Shown here: in pieces, positions 9,138-13,725 of the stretch
How the letters are laid out: each line of letters opens with the position of its first letter
How positions within the stretch are numbered: the stretch's first letter is position 1
Origin: Actinomycetes bacterium
Lineage (GTDB): Bacteria > Actinomycetota > Actinomycetes > Propionibacteriales > Nocardioidaceae
Length of the DNA: 13,725 bases
NCBI GenBank assembly: GCA_023252095.1
Contig: JAHEXN010000059.1
Location: forward strand, 1-13,725
Reading direction: 5' to 3'
Program-made: the position numbers and the translations under genes
The notes under the pieces: model-generated
What the model was told of the DNA's origin: nothing
What the model saw: the letters and a program-made list of their open reading frames with translations, nothing else
Database searches by the model: none

Positions 9138-9152
9138 GGGCACCTCCGGCGG

Positions 9153-9219
9153 ATGAGGCCCTCCCCAGTGAAAGGCCCCGGGTACAGATCGAGGCCGCGG
9201 CGAACTCGCCGGGCCTCAT
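9153..9219 (-). promoter_or_regulatory. Inverted repeat in the probable 5' leader of glnR
   Basis: Perfect 9-bp arms ATGAGGCCC (9153-9161) and GGGCCTCAT (9211-9219) enclose 49 nt that also contain GGCG/CGCC (9199-9202, 9207-9210). In glnR mRNA this could fold into a long branched stem ending about 9 nt before the GGAGG ribosome-binding site. The structure is seen; any function is speculative. Confidence 0.4.
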
Positions 9220-9229
9220 TGCTGCTTCA

Positions 9230-9235
9230 ACCTTA
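9230..9235 (-). promoter_or_regulatory. Candidate -10 of the glnR operon
   Basis: TAAGGT on the minus strand fits TANNNT and would start transcription near 9223, giving a leader of about 86 nt. No clear -35 is found at 16-18 bp; TTGACC lies too close (12 bp). The phased repeat array is 23-66 bp upstream, a usual place for an activator. Confidence 0.35.
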
Positions 9236-9257
9236 GCCGACATGTCGGGTCAATCTC

Positions 9258-9301
9258 CAGACCATGACGAACAGGTGACGGGTATCACTCCGGCAGGTGA
9301 C
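9258..9301. promoter_or_regulatory. 11-bp-phased GTCAC array between glnR and the membrane-protein gene
   Basis: On the minus strand, GTCAC (9301-9297), GAGTG (9290-9286), GTCAC (9279-9275) and GTCAT (9268-9264) follow each other at exact 11-bp intervals. The first and third fit the GTNAC half-site of actinobacterial GlnR boxes (gTnAc-n6-GaAAc); the units also resemble PHO-box repeats. On the + strand it is seen as CAGGTGAC repeated 22 bp apart. A GlnR or PhoP operator is inferred. Confidence 0.5.
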
Positions 9302-9389
9302 CTCGGGTGCGCCGTCGTCATGCGCCGGACACGGATCGCCCGGCGTGCGGGGTCGCGCGTGTCCCGGCCGGGTGCGAGGGACCGGATGA

Positions 9390-9395
9390 CATCAT
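9390..9395 (+). promoter_or_regulatory. Candidate leaderless -10 of the membrane-protein gene
   Basis: CATCAT ends exactly 6 nt before the GTG at 9402, so the start codon would be the 5' end of the mRNA. The GGGAG just before the GTG is too close to act as a normal Shine-Dalgarno sequence. Confidence 0.4.
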
Positions 9396-9401
9396 GCGGG
9401 A

Positions 9402-10283
9402 GTGTCGCGCCGAGCCCCTGAACCCGAGCAGAAGGCCCCCGGGGCCTCCGCCCGGCGGTCCCCCTCGCGACGCGCACCCGCTCGCTGGCCTCCCGCGGTC
9501 TGGAGCGTCGTGCTCCTCGCGGTCATCGCGGCTGCTGTGCGGGCCGATCCGCTGCTCGTCGCGGCCACGGTCCTGCTCGTGCAGGGCCAGATCGCGGTCG
9601 GACCGCACCCGGCCGACGCGCGTGGGCGCACCGTCCGCGCGCCCAAGGTCGCGGCGGTGCTGACCGCCTCGGCGGTCGCAACCGTGCTGACCCTCTGGCC
9701 GCGGACGCTGATCGGCGCCGACGGCACGAGTGCGGGCGACATCGCCGACGTCGTGCCCGGCTCCCTGGTCGCGATCCTGCCGGCGACCGCCGCGGGCGTC
9801 GTCGTGGCCCTGCTCTCCCAGATGCTCCGCCGCGACGGGCGACGCGAGCTCGTCGTCACGACGGCCCACGCGGCCACGGCGAGCCTGCTCGCGACCCTGG
9901 CGGTCGGCTGGATCACGGCCGCCCGCACCCCGCTGGGCACGGAGGTCGTGACCCTCGGTGCCGTGGGTGCGGGGGTCGCGGTCGTGCTGTGGTGCCTGCC
10001 GGGCGACCGCTACCTGATCGCCTCGGTCGCGATGCTCGGCAGCGGTCTGGCCTGCGCGCTCGTGGCGCACTTCCAGGGCGGGTTCTTCACGTTCACGTGG
10101 GTCTTCGGCCTCCTGATGGGAGCCCAGGTGTCGATCGGTGCGGTCCTCGGGCAGGTCGTCGGACGGGCCTGGGGTGAGGGGCGTCGGCACGCGGCGTCCG
10201 GCTGGGGGTTCCCCGGAGCGCTGTCGGTCGCCCTCGCGGCACCGCTCGTCCACCTCATCGGGCAGCTCGGCCTGAGCGCCTGA
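9402..10283 (+). CDS. Polytopic membrane protein of unknown function (Rv0817c-like position)
   Basis: A 293-residue protein with a basic, Pro/Arg-rich cytoplasmic N-terminus (1-29) followed by about eight or nine hydrophobic segments, roughly at 31-47, 50-66, 81-99, 118-138, 151-173, 182-198, 204-224, 230-254 and 269-290. Polar marks are PHPADARGRTVRAPK (68-82), MLRRDGRRE (141-149) and LPGDRY (199-204). I see no catalytic or transporter signature. The gene is divergent from glnR and 50 bp before thiX, the same place as Rv0817c (annotated as a conserved exported protein) in M. tuberculosis; orthology is inferred from position only. GTG at 9402 is chosen because the frame has no better start and a -10-like hexamer lies 6 nt upstream. 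It may be co-expressed with thiX, although thiX has its own -10-like sequence. Confidence 0.8.
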   Translation: MSRRAPEPEQKAPGASARRSPSRRAPARWPPAVWSVVLLAVIAAAVRADPLLVAATVLLVQGQIAVGPHPADARGRTVRAPKVAAVLTASAVATVLTLWPRTLIGADGTSAGDIADVVPGSLVAILPATAAGVVVALLSQMLRRDGRRELVVTTAHAATASLLATLAVGWITAARTPLGTEVVTLGAVGAGVAVVLWCLPGDRYLIASVAMLGSGLACALVAHFQGGFFTFTWVFGLLMGAQVSIGAVLGQVVGRAWGEGRRHAASGWGFPGALSVALAAPLVHLIGQLGLSA

Positions 10284-10321
10284 GCCGCGGCGGAACGCCC
10301 GGCACGACTGGGCTCCGCGCG

Positions 10322-10327
10322 TAGGCT
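10322..10327 (+). promoter_or_regulatory. Candidate leaderless -10 of thiX
   Basis: TAGGCT fits TANNNT and ends 6 nt before the ATG at 10334. There is no Shine-Dalgarno sequence before thiX. A leaderless transcript is likely. Confidence 0.55.
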
Positions 10328-10333
10328 GGGCGC

Positions 10334-10783
10334 ATGATCGGTGTGTGGGTCCTGCTGGGGGCCGTGCTGCTGGCGGCCGTGGCGGCCGCCGCCAAGCGTG
10401 CCCTCGACGGCCGCTTCCGGACCACCGCTCCTGCCCCCGCCGACGTTGGTGGCGCCGATGCCCCAGCGTCGGCCGAGGTGCTCACCGCACTCGACATCGG
10501 GGGCGAGTTGGGCGCGCGGCTCACGTTCGTGCAGTTCTCGAGCTCGTTCTGCAGCCCGTGCCGGGCCACGCGGGCGCTGCTGAGCGACGTCGTGCGCACC
10601 CGCGACGGCGTCGAGCACGTCGAGGTCGACGCCGAGTCGAATCTCGAGCTGGTCCGTCGCCTGAACATCCTCCGGACGCCCACCGTGCTCGTGGTCGATC
10701 CGTCGGGCGCCGTCGTGGGCCGTGCCTCTGGGCTGCCCCGGCGCGAGCAGGTCGAGGCCGTCCTCGCGTCCGCCGACGCCTGA
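10334..10783 (+). CDS. thiX: Membrane-anchored thioredoxin-family protein
   Basis: A thioredoxin-fold protein of 149 residues. Residues 1-20 (MIGVWVLLGAVLLAAVAAAA, then KR) form one N-terminal membrane anchor. After a Pro/Ala linker (30-50) comes the thioredoxin domain with the redox motif C73-S-P-C76 in SSSFCSPCRATRALL, and the conserved cis-Pro in RTPTVLVVD (Pro116). Since KR follows the hydrophobic segment, the positive-inside rule would place the redox domain on the cytoplasmic side; this is inferred. The position, between the membrane-protein gene and the rhodanese operon, matches thiX (Rv0816c) beside cysA2/sseC2 in M. tuberculosis. A role in thiol reduction linked to sulfur transfer is likely but untested. 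The start codon is supported by a TANNNT hexamer 6 nt upstream. Confidence 0.9.
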   Translation: MIGVWVLLGAVLLAAVAAAAKRALDGRFRTTAPAPADVGGADAPASAEVLTALDIGGELGARLTFVQFSSSFCSPCRATRALLSDVVRTRDGVEHVEVDAESNLELVRRLNILRTPTVLVVDPSGAVVGRASGLPRREQVEAVLASADA

Positions 10784-10849
10784 CCCGAGGCGTCCGGCGG
10801 GGCTCGGCCGCCGCCCGACTGCGGACGCTGGGCGTCATCGAGACGACTG

Positions 10850-10902
10850 CGTCTCACGATACGAGCACGGTGTTCACGATGTGAGACGTGGATGCGACGT
10901 GG
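10850..10902. promoter_or_regulatory. Inverted and direct repeats upstream of the sulfur-operon promoter
   Basis: A perfect 8-bp inverted repeat CGTCTCAC (10850-10857) / GTGAGACG (10881-10888) has arm centres 31 bp apart, about three helical turns. TCACGAT is repeated at 10854-10860 and 10874-10880. GACGTGG is repeated at 10885-10891 and 10896-10902, 11 bp apart. These lie just upstream of the leader-peptide promoter and look like operator sites; alternatively the inverted repeat is the thiX terminator. Confidence 0.45.
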
Positions 10903-10917
10903 TCGCGGGGGTCGGCT

Positions 10918-10923
10918 TACATT
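10918..10923 (+). promoter_or_regulatory. Candidate leaderless -10 of the sulfur-operon leader peptide
   Basis: TACATT fits TANNNT and ends 6 nt before the ATG at 10930, so the leader peptide ORF would begin at the mRNA 5' end. There is no clear -35; the GACGTGG repeats occupy the place where one would be. Confidence 0.6.
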
Positions 10924-10929
10924 GGACGC

Positions 10930-11007
10930 ATGATCGGACACACGCACCTGACGCGTCGCCTGGCAGTGGACAACTGCCGCACGCGTTCCTCGCTGTGTCG
11001 GTCCTGA
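10930..11007 (+). CDS. Cys-containing leader peptide of the sulfur operon (25 codons)
   Basis: A very small ORF of 25 codons and a stop. The peptide begins MIGHTHLTRRLAVDN and continues CRTRSSLCRS, with Cys16 and Cys23 near its end. The pattern LTRR-x-AVD-x-CR...LCR matches the small leader peptides that precede sulfur and cysteine genes in many actinobacteria. In mycobacteria, leaderless Cys-rich small ORFs attenuate sulfur operons in response to cysteine. A TANNNT hexamer 6 nt before the ATG supports a leaderless start. A terminator-like hairpin follows 30 nt after the stop and the DUF4395-rhodanese-SseC operon begins 92 nt after it. It was found from the pattern and context; the frame overlaps no other gene. 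The likely role is a ribosome-stalling sensor of Cys-tRNA rather than a working protein. Confidence 0.8.
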   Translation: MIGHTHLTRRLAVDNCRTRSSLCRS

Positions 11008-11037
11008 CCGGCTGACCCACCGTCGCCGACCTCCGTT

Positions 11038-11066
11038 CGCCGCAGCTCCCGCGGCGGGCCTTCTTC
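11038..11066 (+). terminator. Terminator-like hairpin (attenuator) before the DUF4395 gene
   Basis: A perfect 6-bp stem CGCCGC (11038-11043) / GCGGCG (11051-11056) with a 7-nt loop is followed by GGCC and the pyrimidine run TTCTTC. An upstream CGCCG (11024-11028) could pair instead with CGGCG (11052-11056), giving a competing fold. It sits between the leader-peptide stop and the first structural gene, as an attenuator should. Function is inferred. Confidence 0.5.
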
Positions 11067-11084
11067 GTCATGCGTCCACGACGC

Positions 11085-11096
11085 GAGGAGCTCCTC
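11085..11096 (+). promoter_or_regulatory. Ribosome-binding site of the DUF4395 gene within a palindrome
   Basis: GAGGAG (11085-11090) is followed at once by its complement CTCCTC (11091-11096). In RNA the two could pair partly, and CCTC in the leader (11030-11033) offers another partner, so the site may be masked in one fold. The site itself is clear; masking is speculative. Confidence 0.5.
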
Positions 11097-11099
11097 CCC

Positions 11100-11579
11100 A
11101 TGTCCACGTCCTCCCCGATCACGTCCGCGCCCTCCGAGGCGCCGGCGCAGGTCGACCCGCGCGGTCTGCGGTTCGCGGCGGCGCTGACCAGCGTCGTGGT
11201 CGCCGCGGCCCTCCTGACGGTCGAGCCCGTCCGTGAGGCCGCGATCGTCCTGACCGCGGTCCAGACGGTCGTGTTCGCGATCGGTGCGTTCCTCGGGGTG
11301 CGGCACTCGCCGTACGGCCGCATCTTCGGTCGACTCGTCCGTCCGCGGCTCGCGCCGCCGACCGAGCTCGAGGACGCCCGCCCGCCCCGCTTCGCCCAGG
11401 CGGTCGGGCTGGTCTTCACGACGGTCGCCCTCGTGGCGCTGGCGCTCGACGGGCAGGTCGTGGCTCTGGTCGCCCTCGCCCTCGCCCTCGTGGCCGCCCT
11501 CCTGAACGCCGTCGTCGGGCTCTGCCTCGGCTGCGAGATGTACCTGCTGGTCCGCCGCGTCGCGGCGCCGGCCACCTGA
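11100..11579 (+). CDS. DUF4395 membrane protein with CxxC motif
   Basis: An integral membrane protein of 159 residues and the first structural gene of the sulfur operon. Four hydrophobic segments lie at about 23-41, 46-66, 100-116 and 119-140. Family marks are DPRGLRFAAALT (19-30), GVRHSPYGRIF (66-76), PPTELEDARPPRFAQAVG (86-103) and the ending LNAVVGLCLGCEMYLL, which has a C-x-x-C pair (C142, C145) at the membrane edge. The function of DUF4395 is unknown; its position before a rhodanese gene and the CxxC pair suggest a redox or sulfur-relay partner or a sulfur-compound permease, which is inference. The start is ATG at 11100, with GAGGAG 9 nt upstream; an in-frame ATG at 11070 falls within the attenuator region and is less likely. 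The gap to the rhodanese gene is 68 nt. Confidence 0.85.
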   Translation: MSTSSPITSAPSEAPAQVDPRGLRFAAALTSVVVAAALLTVEPVREAAIVLTAVQTVVFAIGAFLGVRHSPYGRIFGRLVRPRLAPPTELEDARPPRFAQAVGLVFTTVALVALALDGQVVALVALALALVAALLNAVVGLCLGCEMYLLVRRVAAPAT

Positions 11580-11634
11580 TCGGTCCCTTCCGTCCATCAC
11601 CACCCACGCACGCCCACACCCCATCGTTCACCAC
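11580..11634 (+). other. C-rich, G-poor intercistronic stretch
   Basis: Between the DUF4395 and rhodanese genes the RNA is dominated by C, A and T (ACCACCCACGCACGCCCACA) with few G and no hairpin. Such stretches can act as Rho-loading or ribosome-standby sites. No ORF or promoter motif was found in it. Confidence 0.35.
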
Positions 11635-11647
11635 AAAGGAGAAGCAC

Positions 11648-12496
11648 ATGAGCCGCGAGACCGCACTGGTCACCGCTGACTGGGTCGAGCAGAACCTCGA
11701 CAACGACAACGTCGTTCTGATCGAGGTCGACGAGGACGCCTCGGCCTACGACAAGGGTCACATCCGTGGCGCCGTGAAGCTCGACTGGAAGAAGGACCTC
11801 CAGGACGGCGTCCGTCACGACTTCATCAACCAGGAGCGTCTCGAGAAGCTGCTCTCCGAGAAGGGCATCTCGAACGACGACACGCTGGTCTTCTACGGCG
11901 GCAACAACAACTGGTTCGCCGCCTACGCGCTCTGGTACCTCAAGTACTACGGCCACGCCGACGTGCGCCTGCTCGACGGAGGCCGCAAGAAGTGGGAGCT
12001 CGACAGCCGTGAGCTCACGACCGACACGGTCGACCGCCCGGCCACGACGTACAAGGCCGCTGGCGCCAACGACGATATCCGTGCCTACCGCGACGAGGTC
12101 ATCGGCGCGATCGGCGCGAAGAACCTGATCGACGTCCGCAGCCCCGACGAGTACGCGGGCCGCCTCCTGGCGCCGGCGCACCTGCCGCAGGAGGCCGCGC
12201 AGATCGGTGGTCACATCCCCACCGCCGGCAACGTGCCGTGGAGCAAGGCCGCCAACGACGACGGCACGTTCCGCAGCGATGACGAGCTCAAGGCGCTCTA
12301 CGCCGACGCGGGCCTCGACGAGGGCAAGGACACGATCGCGTACTGCCGCATCGGCGAGCGCAGCTCGCACACGTGGTTCGTGCTGAGCGAGATCCTCGGC
12401 TACCCGAACGTCAAGAACTACGACGGCTCGTGGAGCGAGTACGGCTCGCTGCGCGGTGTGCCGGTCGCCCTCGGCGACGAGCGCGGGGAGGCCTGA
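11648..12496 (+). CDS. cysA2: Two-domain sulfurtransferase (thiosulfate sulfurtransferase, CysA2-like)
   Basis: A rhodanese that takes sulfane sulfur from a donor such as thiosulfate onto an active-site Cys and passes it to a thiol acceptor or cyanide. It has 282 residues in two rhodanese domains. The N-terminal domain (about 6-130) is inactive, carrying FYGGNNNWFAAYALW where the catalytic loop would be. The C-terminal domain (about 150-275) has LIDVRSPDEYAG and GHIPTAGNVPW, then the catalytic loop AYCRIGERSSHTWFVL with Cys233. C-R-x-G-x-R-S is of the thiosulfate-sulfurtransferase type. It has the same size as CysA2/CysA3 of M. tuberculosis (about 277). The ATG at 11648 has a strong AAAGGAG ribosome-binding site 7 nt upstream. 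The stop is one base before the sseC ATG. AAG, GAG and AAC are heavily used, suggesting high expression. The cellular acceptor is unknown. Confidence 0.95.
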   Translation: MSRETALVTADWVEQNLDNDNVVLIEVDEDASAYDKGHIRGAVKLDWKKDLQDGVRHDFINQERLEKLLSEKGISNDDTLVFYGGNNNWFAAYALWYLKYYGHADVRLLDGGRKKWELDSRELTTDTVDRPATTYKAAGANDDIRAYRDEVIGAIGAKNLIDVRSPDEYAGRLLAPAHLPQEAAQIGGHIPTAGNVPWSKAANDDGTFRSDDELKALYADAGLDEGKDTIAYCRIGERSSHTWFVLSEILGYPNVKNYDGSWSEYGSLRGVPVALGDERGEA

Positions 12497-12497
12497 C

Positions 12498-12794
12498 ATG
12501 TGCGGAGCGATCCAGGGCGGCCCGAGCCTCGACGGCGTCGACGTCGCCAACCAGGCCGTGATCCAGGGCATCGTCACGCGTGACGGCGAGCCGGTCGGCA
12601 ACGCTTACGTCCGTCTGCTCGACCGCACGGGCGAGTTCACGGCCGAGGTGCCCACCTCGGCGACGGGCCAGTTCCGCTTCTTCGCCGCGCCGGGCGAGTG
12701 GACGCTGCGCACGCTCGCGCCGCGTTCGGCCTCGGTCGACCGTCCGGTCGTCGCGGCCATCGGCAGCGTCGCCGACGTCGCGGTCACCGTCTGA
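12498..12794 (+). CDS. sseC: DUF1416 protein, SseC family
   Basis: A small protein of 98 residues that almost always follows a rhodanese gene in actinobacteria (SseC1/SseC2 of M. tuberculosis). Seen: the N-terminus MCGAIQGGPSLDGVD with Cys2, conserved in the family and a candidate sulfur acceptor, then a single beta-sandwich domain resembling carboxypeptidase-regulatory/transthyretin-like folds, with VIQGIVTRDGEPVGNAYVRLLD (residues 21-42) and GEFTAEVPTSATGQFRFFAAPGEWTLRTL (45-73). The ATG at 12498 is one base after the cysA2 stop, with GGGGAGG 6 nt upstream inside the end of cysA2, so the two are co-translated. A role as accessory or sulfur carrier to the rhodanese is inferred; the biochemical function is not established. 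A strong terminator follows. Confidence 0.94.
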   Translation: MCGAIQGGPSLDGVDVANQAVIQGIVTRDGEPVGNAYVRLLDRTGEFTAEVPTSATGQFRFFAAPGEWTLRTLAPRSASVDRPVVAAIGSVADVAVTV

Positions 12795-12806
12795 CCCACC
12801 CACCCC

Positions 12807-12848
12807 GACCCGGCCACCGAGGCGCTCCCGCGCCTCCGTGGCCGGGTC
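12807..12848 (+). terminator. Strong terminator of the sulfur operon
   Basis: A 19-bp stem with one C-C mismatch: the left arm starts GACCCGGCCAC (12807-12817) and continues GAGGCGC (12819-12825), with loop TCCC (12826-12829) and matching right arm 12830-12848. It begins 13 nt after the sseC stop. There is no T-tract, but the stability and place leave little doubt that it ends the operon. Confidence 0.85.
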
Positions 12849-12886
12849 GTCGTGCGTCCGGACCCGGGTGGTCCGAGATCGTTCTC

Positions 12887-12902
12887 GTTTTCGCGTCATG
12901 AT
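12887..12902 (+). promoter_or_regulatory. Candidate promoter block of the LPXTG protein gene
   Basis: GTTTTCGCG (12887-12895), one base, then CATGAT (12897-12902). The same 9-mer with a -10-like TACGAT at the same spacing precedes the next gene (13652-13667). It is the most A/T-rich spot in an otherwise featureless 150-bp gap. The alternative TTTTCG / TATGTG pair (12888-12893, 12911-12916; 17-bp spacer) is also possible. Confidence 0.4.
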
Positions 12903-12998
12903 CCCCGCGATATGTGCGTCGTAGTCGGGTCAGAGGCCGCGACGCGCTCCTCGAGGAGGACGTCGTCGGTCGAGGAGATCTGCAGTGAGGCAATCGCG

Positions 12999-13550
12999 AT
13001 GCGTCGAGTCCTGGGGTCGTTCGCGGCCGTCCTGGCCATGATGATGACGGTGGTGGGCGTCGGCACGTCGGCCCAGGCCGAGGTGCCGACGGGATACTCC
13101 GTCGATGACGGGGTGGTCGTGACGGTGACCGGTGCCACCTTGATCGGCGGTGAGGTCGTGAGTGTCAGGGTCACGGCCACGCGCACGGTCGACGGGGTCC
13201 GCGTCCCGGTCACGTGCAACGTGATGCGCGTCAGCATCAGCCCCGACCTCGTGGAGTCGTTCGTGGGTGGTGGTGCCTCGACCTTCGACCTGTTGCTCGA
13301 CACGCAGGTCGTGGGCCAGCGCACGCCGACCGTCATCACGGCGACGTGCGAGTACACGCCCTTCGGAGCCGGCAGCGGCACCGCGAGCGCCGCGAACATC
13401 ATCACCCTGCTGCCCCTCGGGCGCGACGGCGAGACGGGGTCCGGCATCCTCCCGCGCACGGGTACCGAGGTCGGGCTGTGGCTCGTCGGAGTAGGGGCGT
13501 TGCTCGTGGTCGGCGGCGGGGTGATCGTCGGTCGGCGCCGCCGGGCCTGA
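12999..13550 (+). CDS. Small sortase-anchored (LPXTG) surface protein
   Basis: A predicted cell-wall protein of 183 residues. The signal peptide at 1-27 (MRRVLGSFAAVLAMMM...) has a likely cleavage after A-Q-A (residue 27). The mature region (28-145) is beta-rich, with alternating Val/Thr stretches and exactly two cysteines, C73 and C117, which could form a disulfide; an Ig-like fold is plausible but not proven. The C-terminus is a full sorting signal: LPRTG at 151-155, a hydrophobic segment at about 158-177, and the basic tail RRRRA. So it should be exported by Sec and linked to the wall by a sortase, not seen here. The ATG at 12999 (GAGG 8 nt upstream) is chosen because it gives a proper signal peptide; the frame stays open 49 codons further upstream but that part is not signal-like. 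The family is not recognised. Confidence 0.85.
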   Translation: MRRVLGSFAAVLAMMMTVVGVGTSAQAEVPTGYSVDDGVVVTVTGATLIGGEVVSVRVTATRTVDGVRVPVTCNVMRVSISPDLVESFVGGGASTFDLLLDTQVVGQRTPTVITATCEYTPFGAGSGTASAANIITLLPLGRDGETGSGILPRTGTEVGLWLVGVGALLVVGGGVIVGRRRRA

Positions 13551-13571
13551 GCCCGGCAGGAGCGGTCGAGA

Positions 13572-13593
13572 ACGGGTCCGGTGGTGGACCCGT
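13572..13593 (+). terminator. Terminator hairpin after the LPXTG protein gene
   Basis: A perfect 8-bp stem ACGGGTCC (13572-13579) / GGACCCGT (13586-13593) with a 6-nt loop, starting 22 nt after the stop codon. It is followed by mixed sequence without a T-tract. Confidence 0.65.
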
Positions 13594-13651
13594 GACGTCT
13601 CCCGAGGTGGCTCGTTGTGTGAGTGGAATCTCCGTGATGCCACGAAGGGGT

Positions 13652-13667
13652 GTTTTCGCGGTACGAT
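13652..13667 (+). promoter_or_regulatory. Candidate promoter of the gene starting at 13711
   Basis: GTTTTCGCG (13652-13660), one base, then TACGAT (13662-13667), a good TANNNT -10 that would start transcription near 13674. There is no -35 consensus. It shares the 9-mer and spacing with the block before the LPXTG protein gene. Confidence 0.5.
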
Positions 13668-13710
13668 TCTCCTGCCCTGGCCTGACCCTACTGACATTCT
13701 TGGGAGCAAC

Positions 13711-13725
13711 ATGAGGAAAATCCTC
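13711..13725 (+). CDS. Start of a further gene (5 codons in window)
   Basis: ATG at 13711 followed by codons for RKIL, preceded by GGGAG (13702-13706) 4 nt upstream and a candidate promoter at 13652-13667. A short basic start followed by hydrophobic residues hints at a signal peptide, but the product cannot be identified from five codons. Confidence 0.55.

Noticed and set aside
9137..9223. Small ORF beginning ATGAGGCCC in the glnR leader as a second leader peptide
   Set aside because: It has no Shine-Dalgarno sequence, no notable amino-acid bias, and its frame runs on into glnR as a GC shadow. The inverted repeat explains the sequence better.
11627..11634. Single GTTCACC-like half-site before the rhodanese gene
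   Set aside because: There is no second 11-bp unit next to it, and the gap is inside an operon. A lone 7-mer is expected by chance.

Overview
The window comes from a high-GC actinobacterium, most like Nocardioidaceae (Aeromicrobium/Nocardioides type), although the genus is a guess. The grounds are very GC-rich codon third positions, a mycothiol synthase gene, an actinobacterial GlnR-type regulator, several start codons that look leaderless, and a gene order that, from memory, is shared with Mycobacterium (Rv0814c-Rv0819 region) and Streptomyces (pstS, ppk, mshD, glnR, sulfurtransferase region). No phage, IS element, CRISPR array, tRNA or rRNA was seen. This is conserved chromosomal backbone, and the interest lies mainly in its regulatory DNA.

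Left part, 1-4980 (phosphate): a truncated pstS lipoprotein gene preceded by a three-unit PHO box; a two-domain MutT1-like Nudix/histidine-phosphatase gene; an unrecognised membrane-anchored exported protein on the + strand; and ppk (polyphosphate kinase 1), with a probable two-unit PHO box close to its start. A hairpin lies between the two convergent genes at about 2740-2770.

Middle, 4981-9137: an HSL-type alpha/beta hydrolase gene divergent from ppk, then a dyad-rich convergent terminator region. Next is a minus-strand operon read glnR -> fused acetyl-CoA carboxylase carboxyltransferase (accDA) -> mshD, with a 24-nt gap and then an ATGA overlap. A short dispersed actinobacterial repeat appears to have inserted in frame into mshD.

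Right part, 9138-13725 (sulfur/redox and cell surface): a 264-bp divergent control region carries an 11-bp-phased repeat array. It is followed by a polytopic membrane protein, a membrane-anchored thioredoxin (thiX), and a sulfur operon of DUF4395 membrane protein, two-domain rhodanese and DUF1416/SseC. That operon is preceded by a 25-codon Cys-containing leader peptide, not normally annotated, with its own promoter, and by a terminator-like hairpin; together these look like a cysteine-responsive attenuator. A strong terminator follows sseC. Then come a small LPRTG-anchored surface protein and the first five codons of another gene. Their promoters share a 9-bp block.

Taken together, the window groups genes for phosphate (pstS, ppk), nitrogen (glnR), thiol and sulfur (mshD, thiX, rhodanese, SseC) and fatty-acid precursor supply (accDA). 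Five genes have a -10-like hexamer exactly 6 nt before the start codon, which suggests leaderless transcripts.
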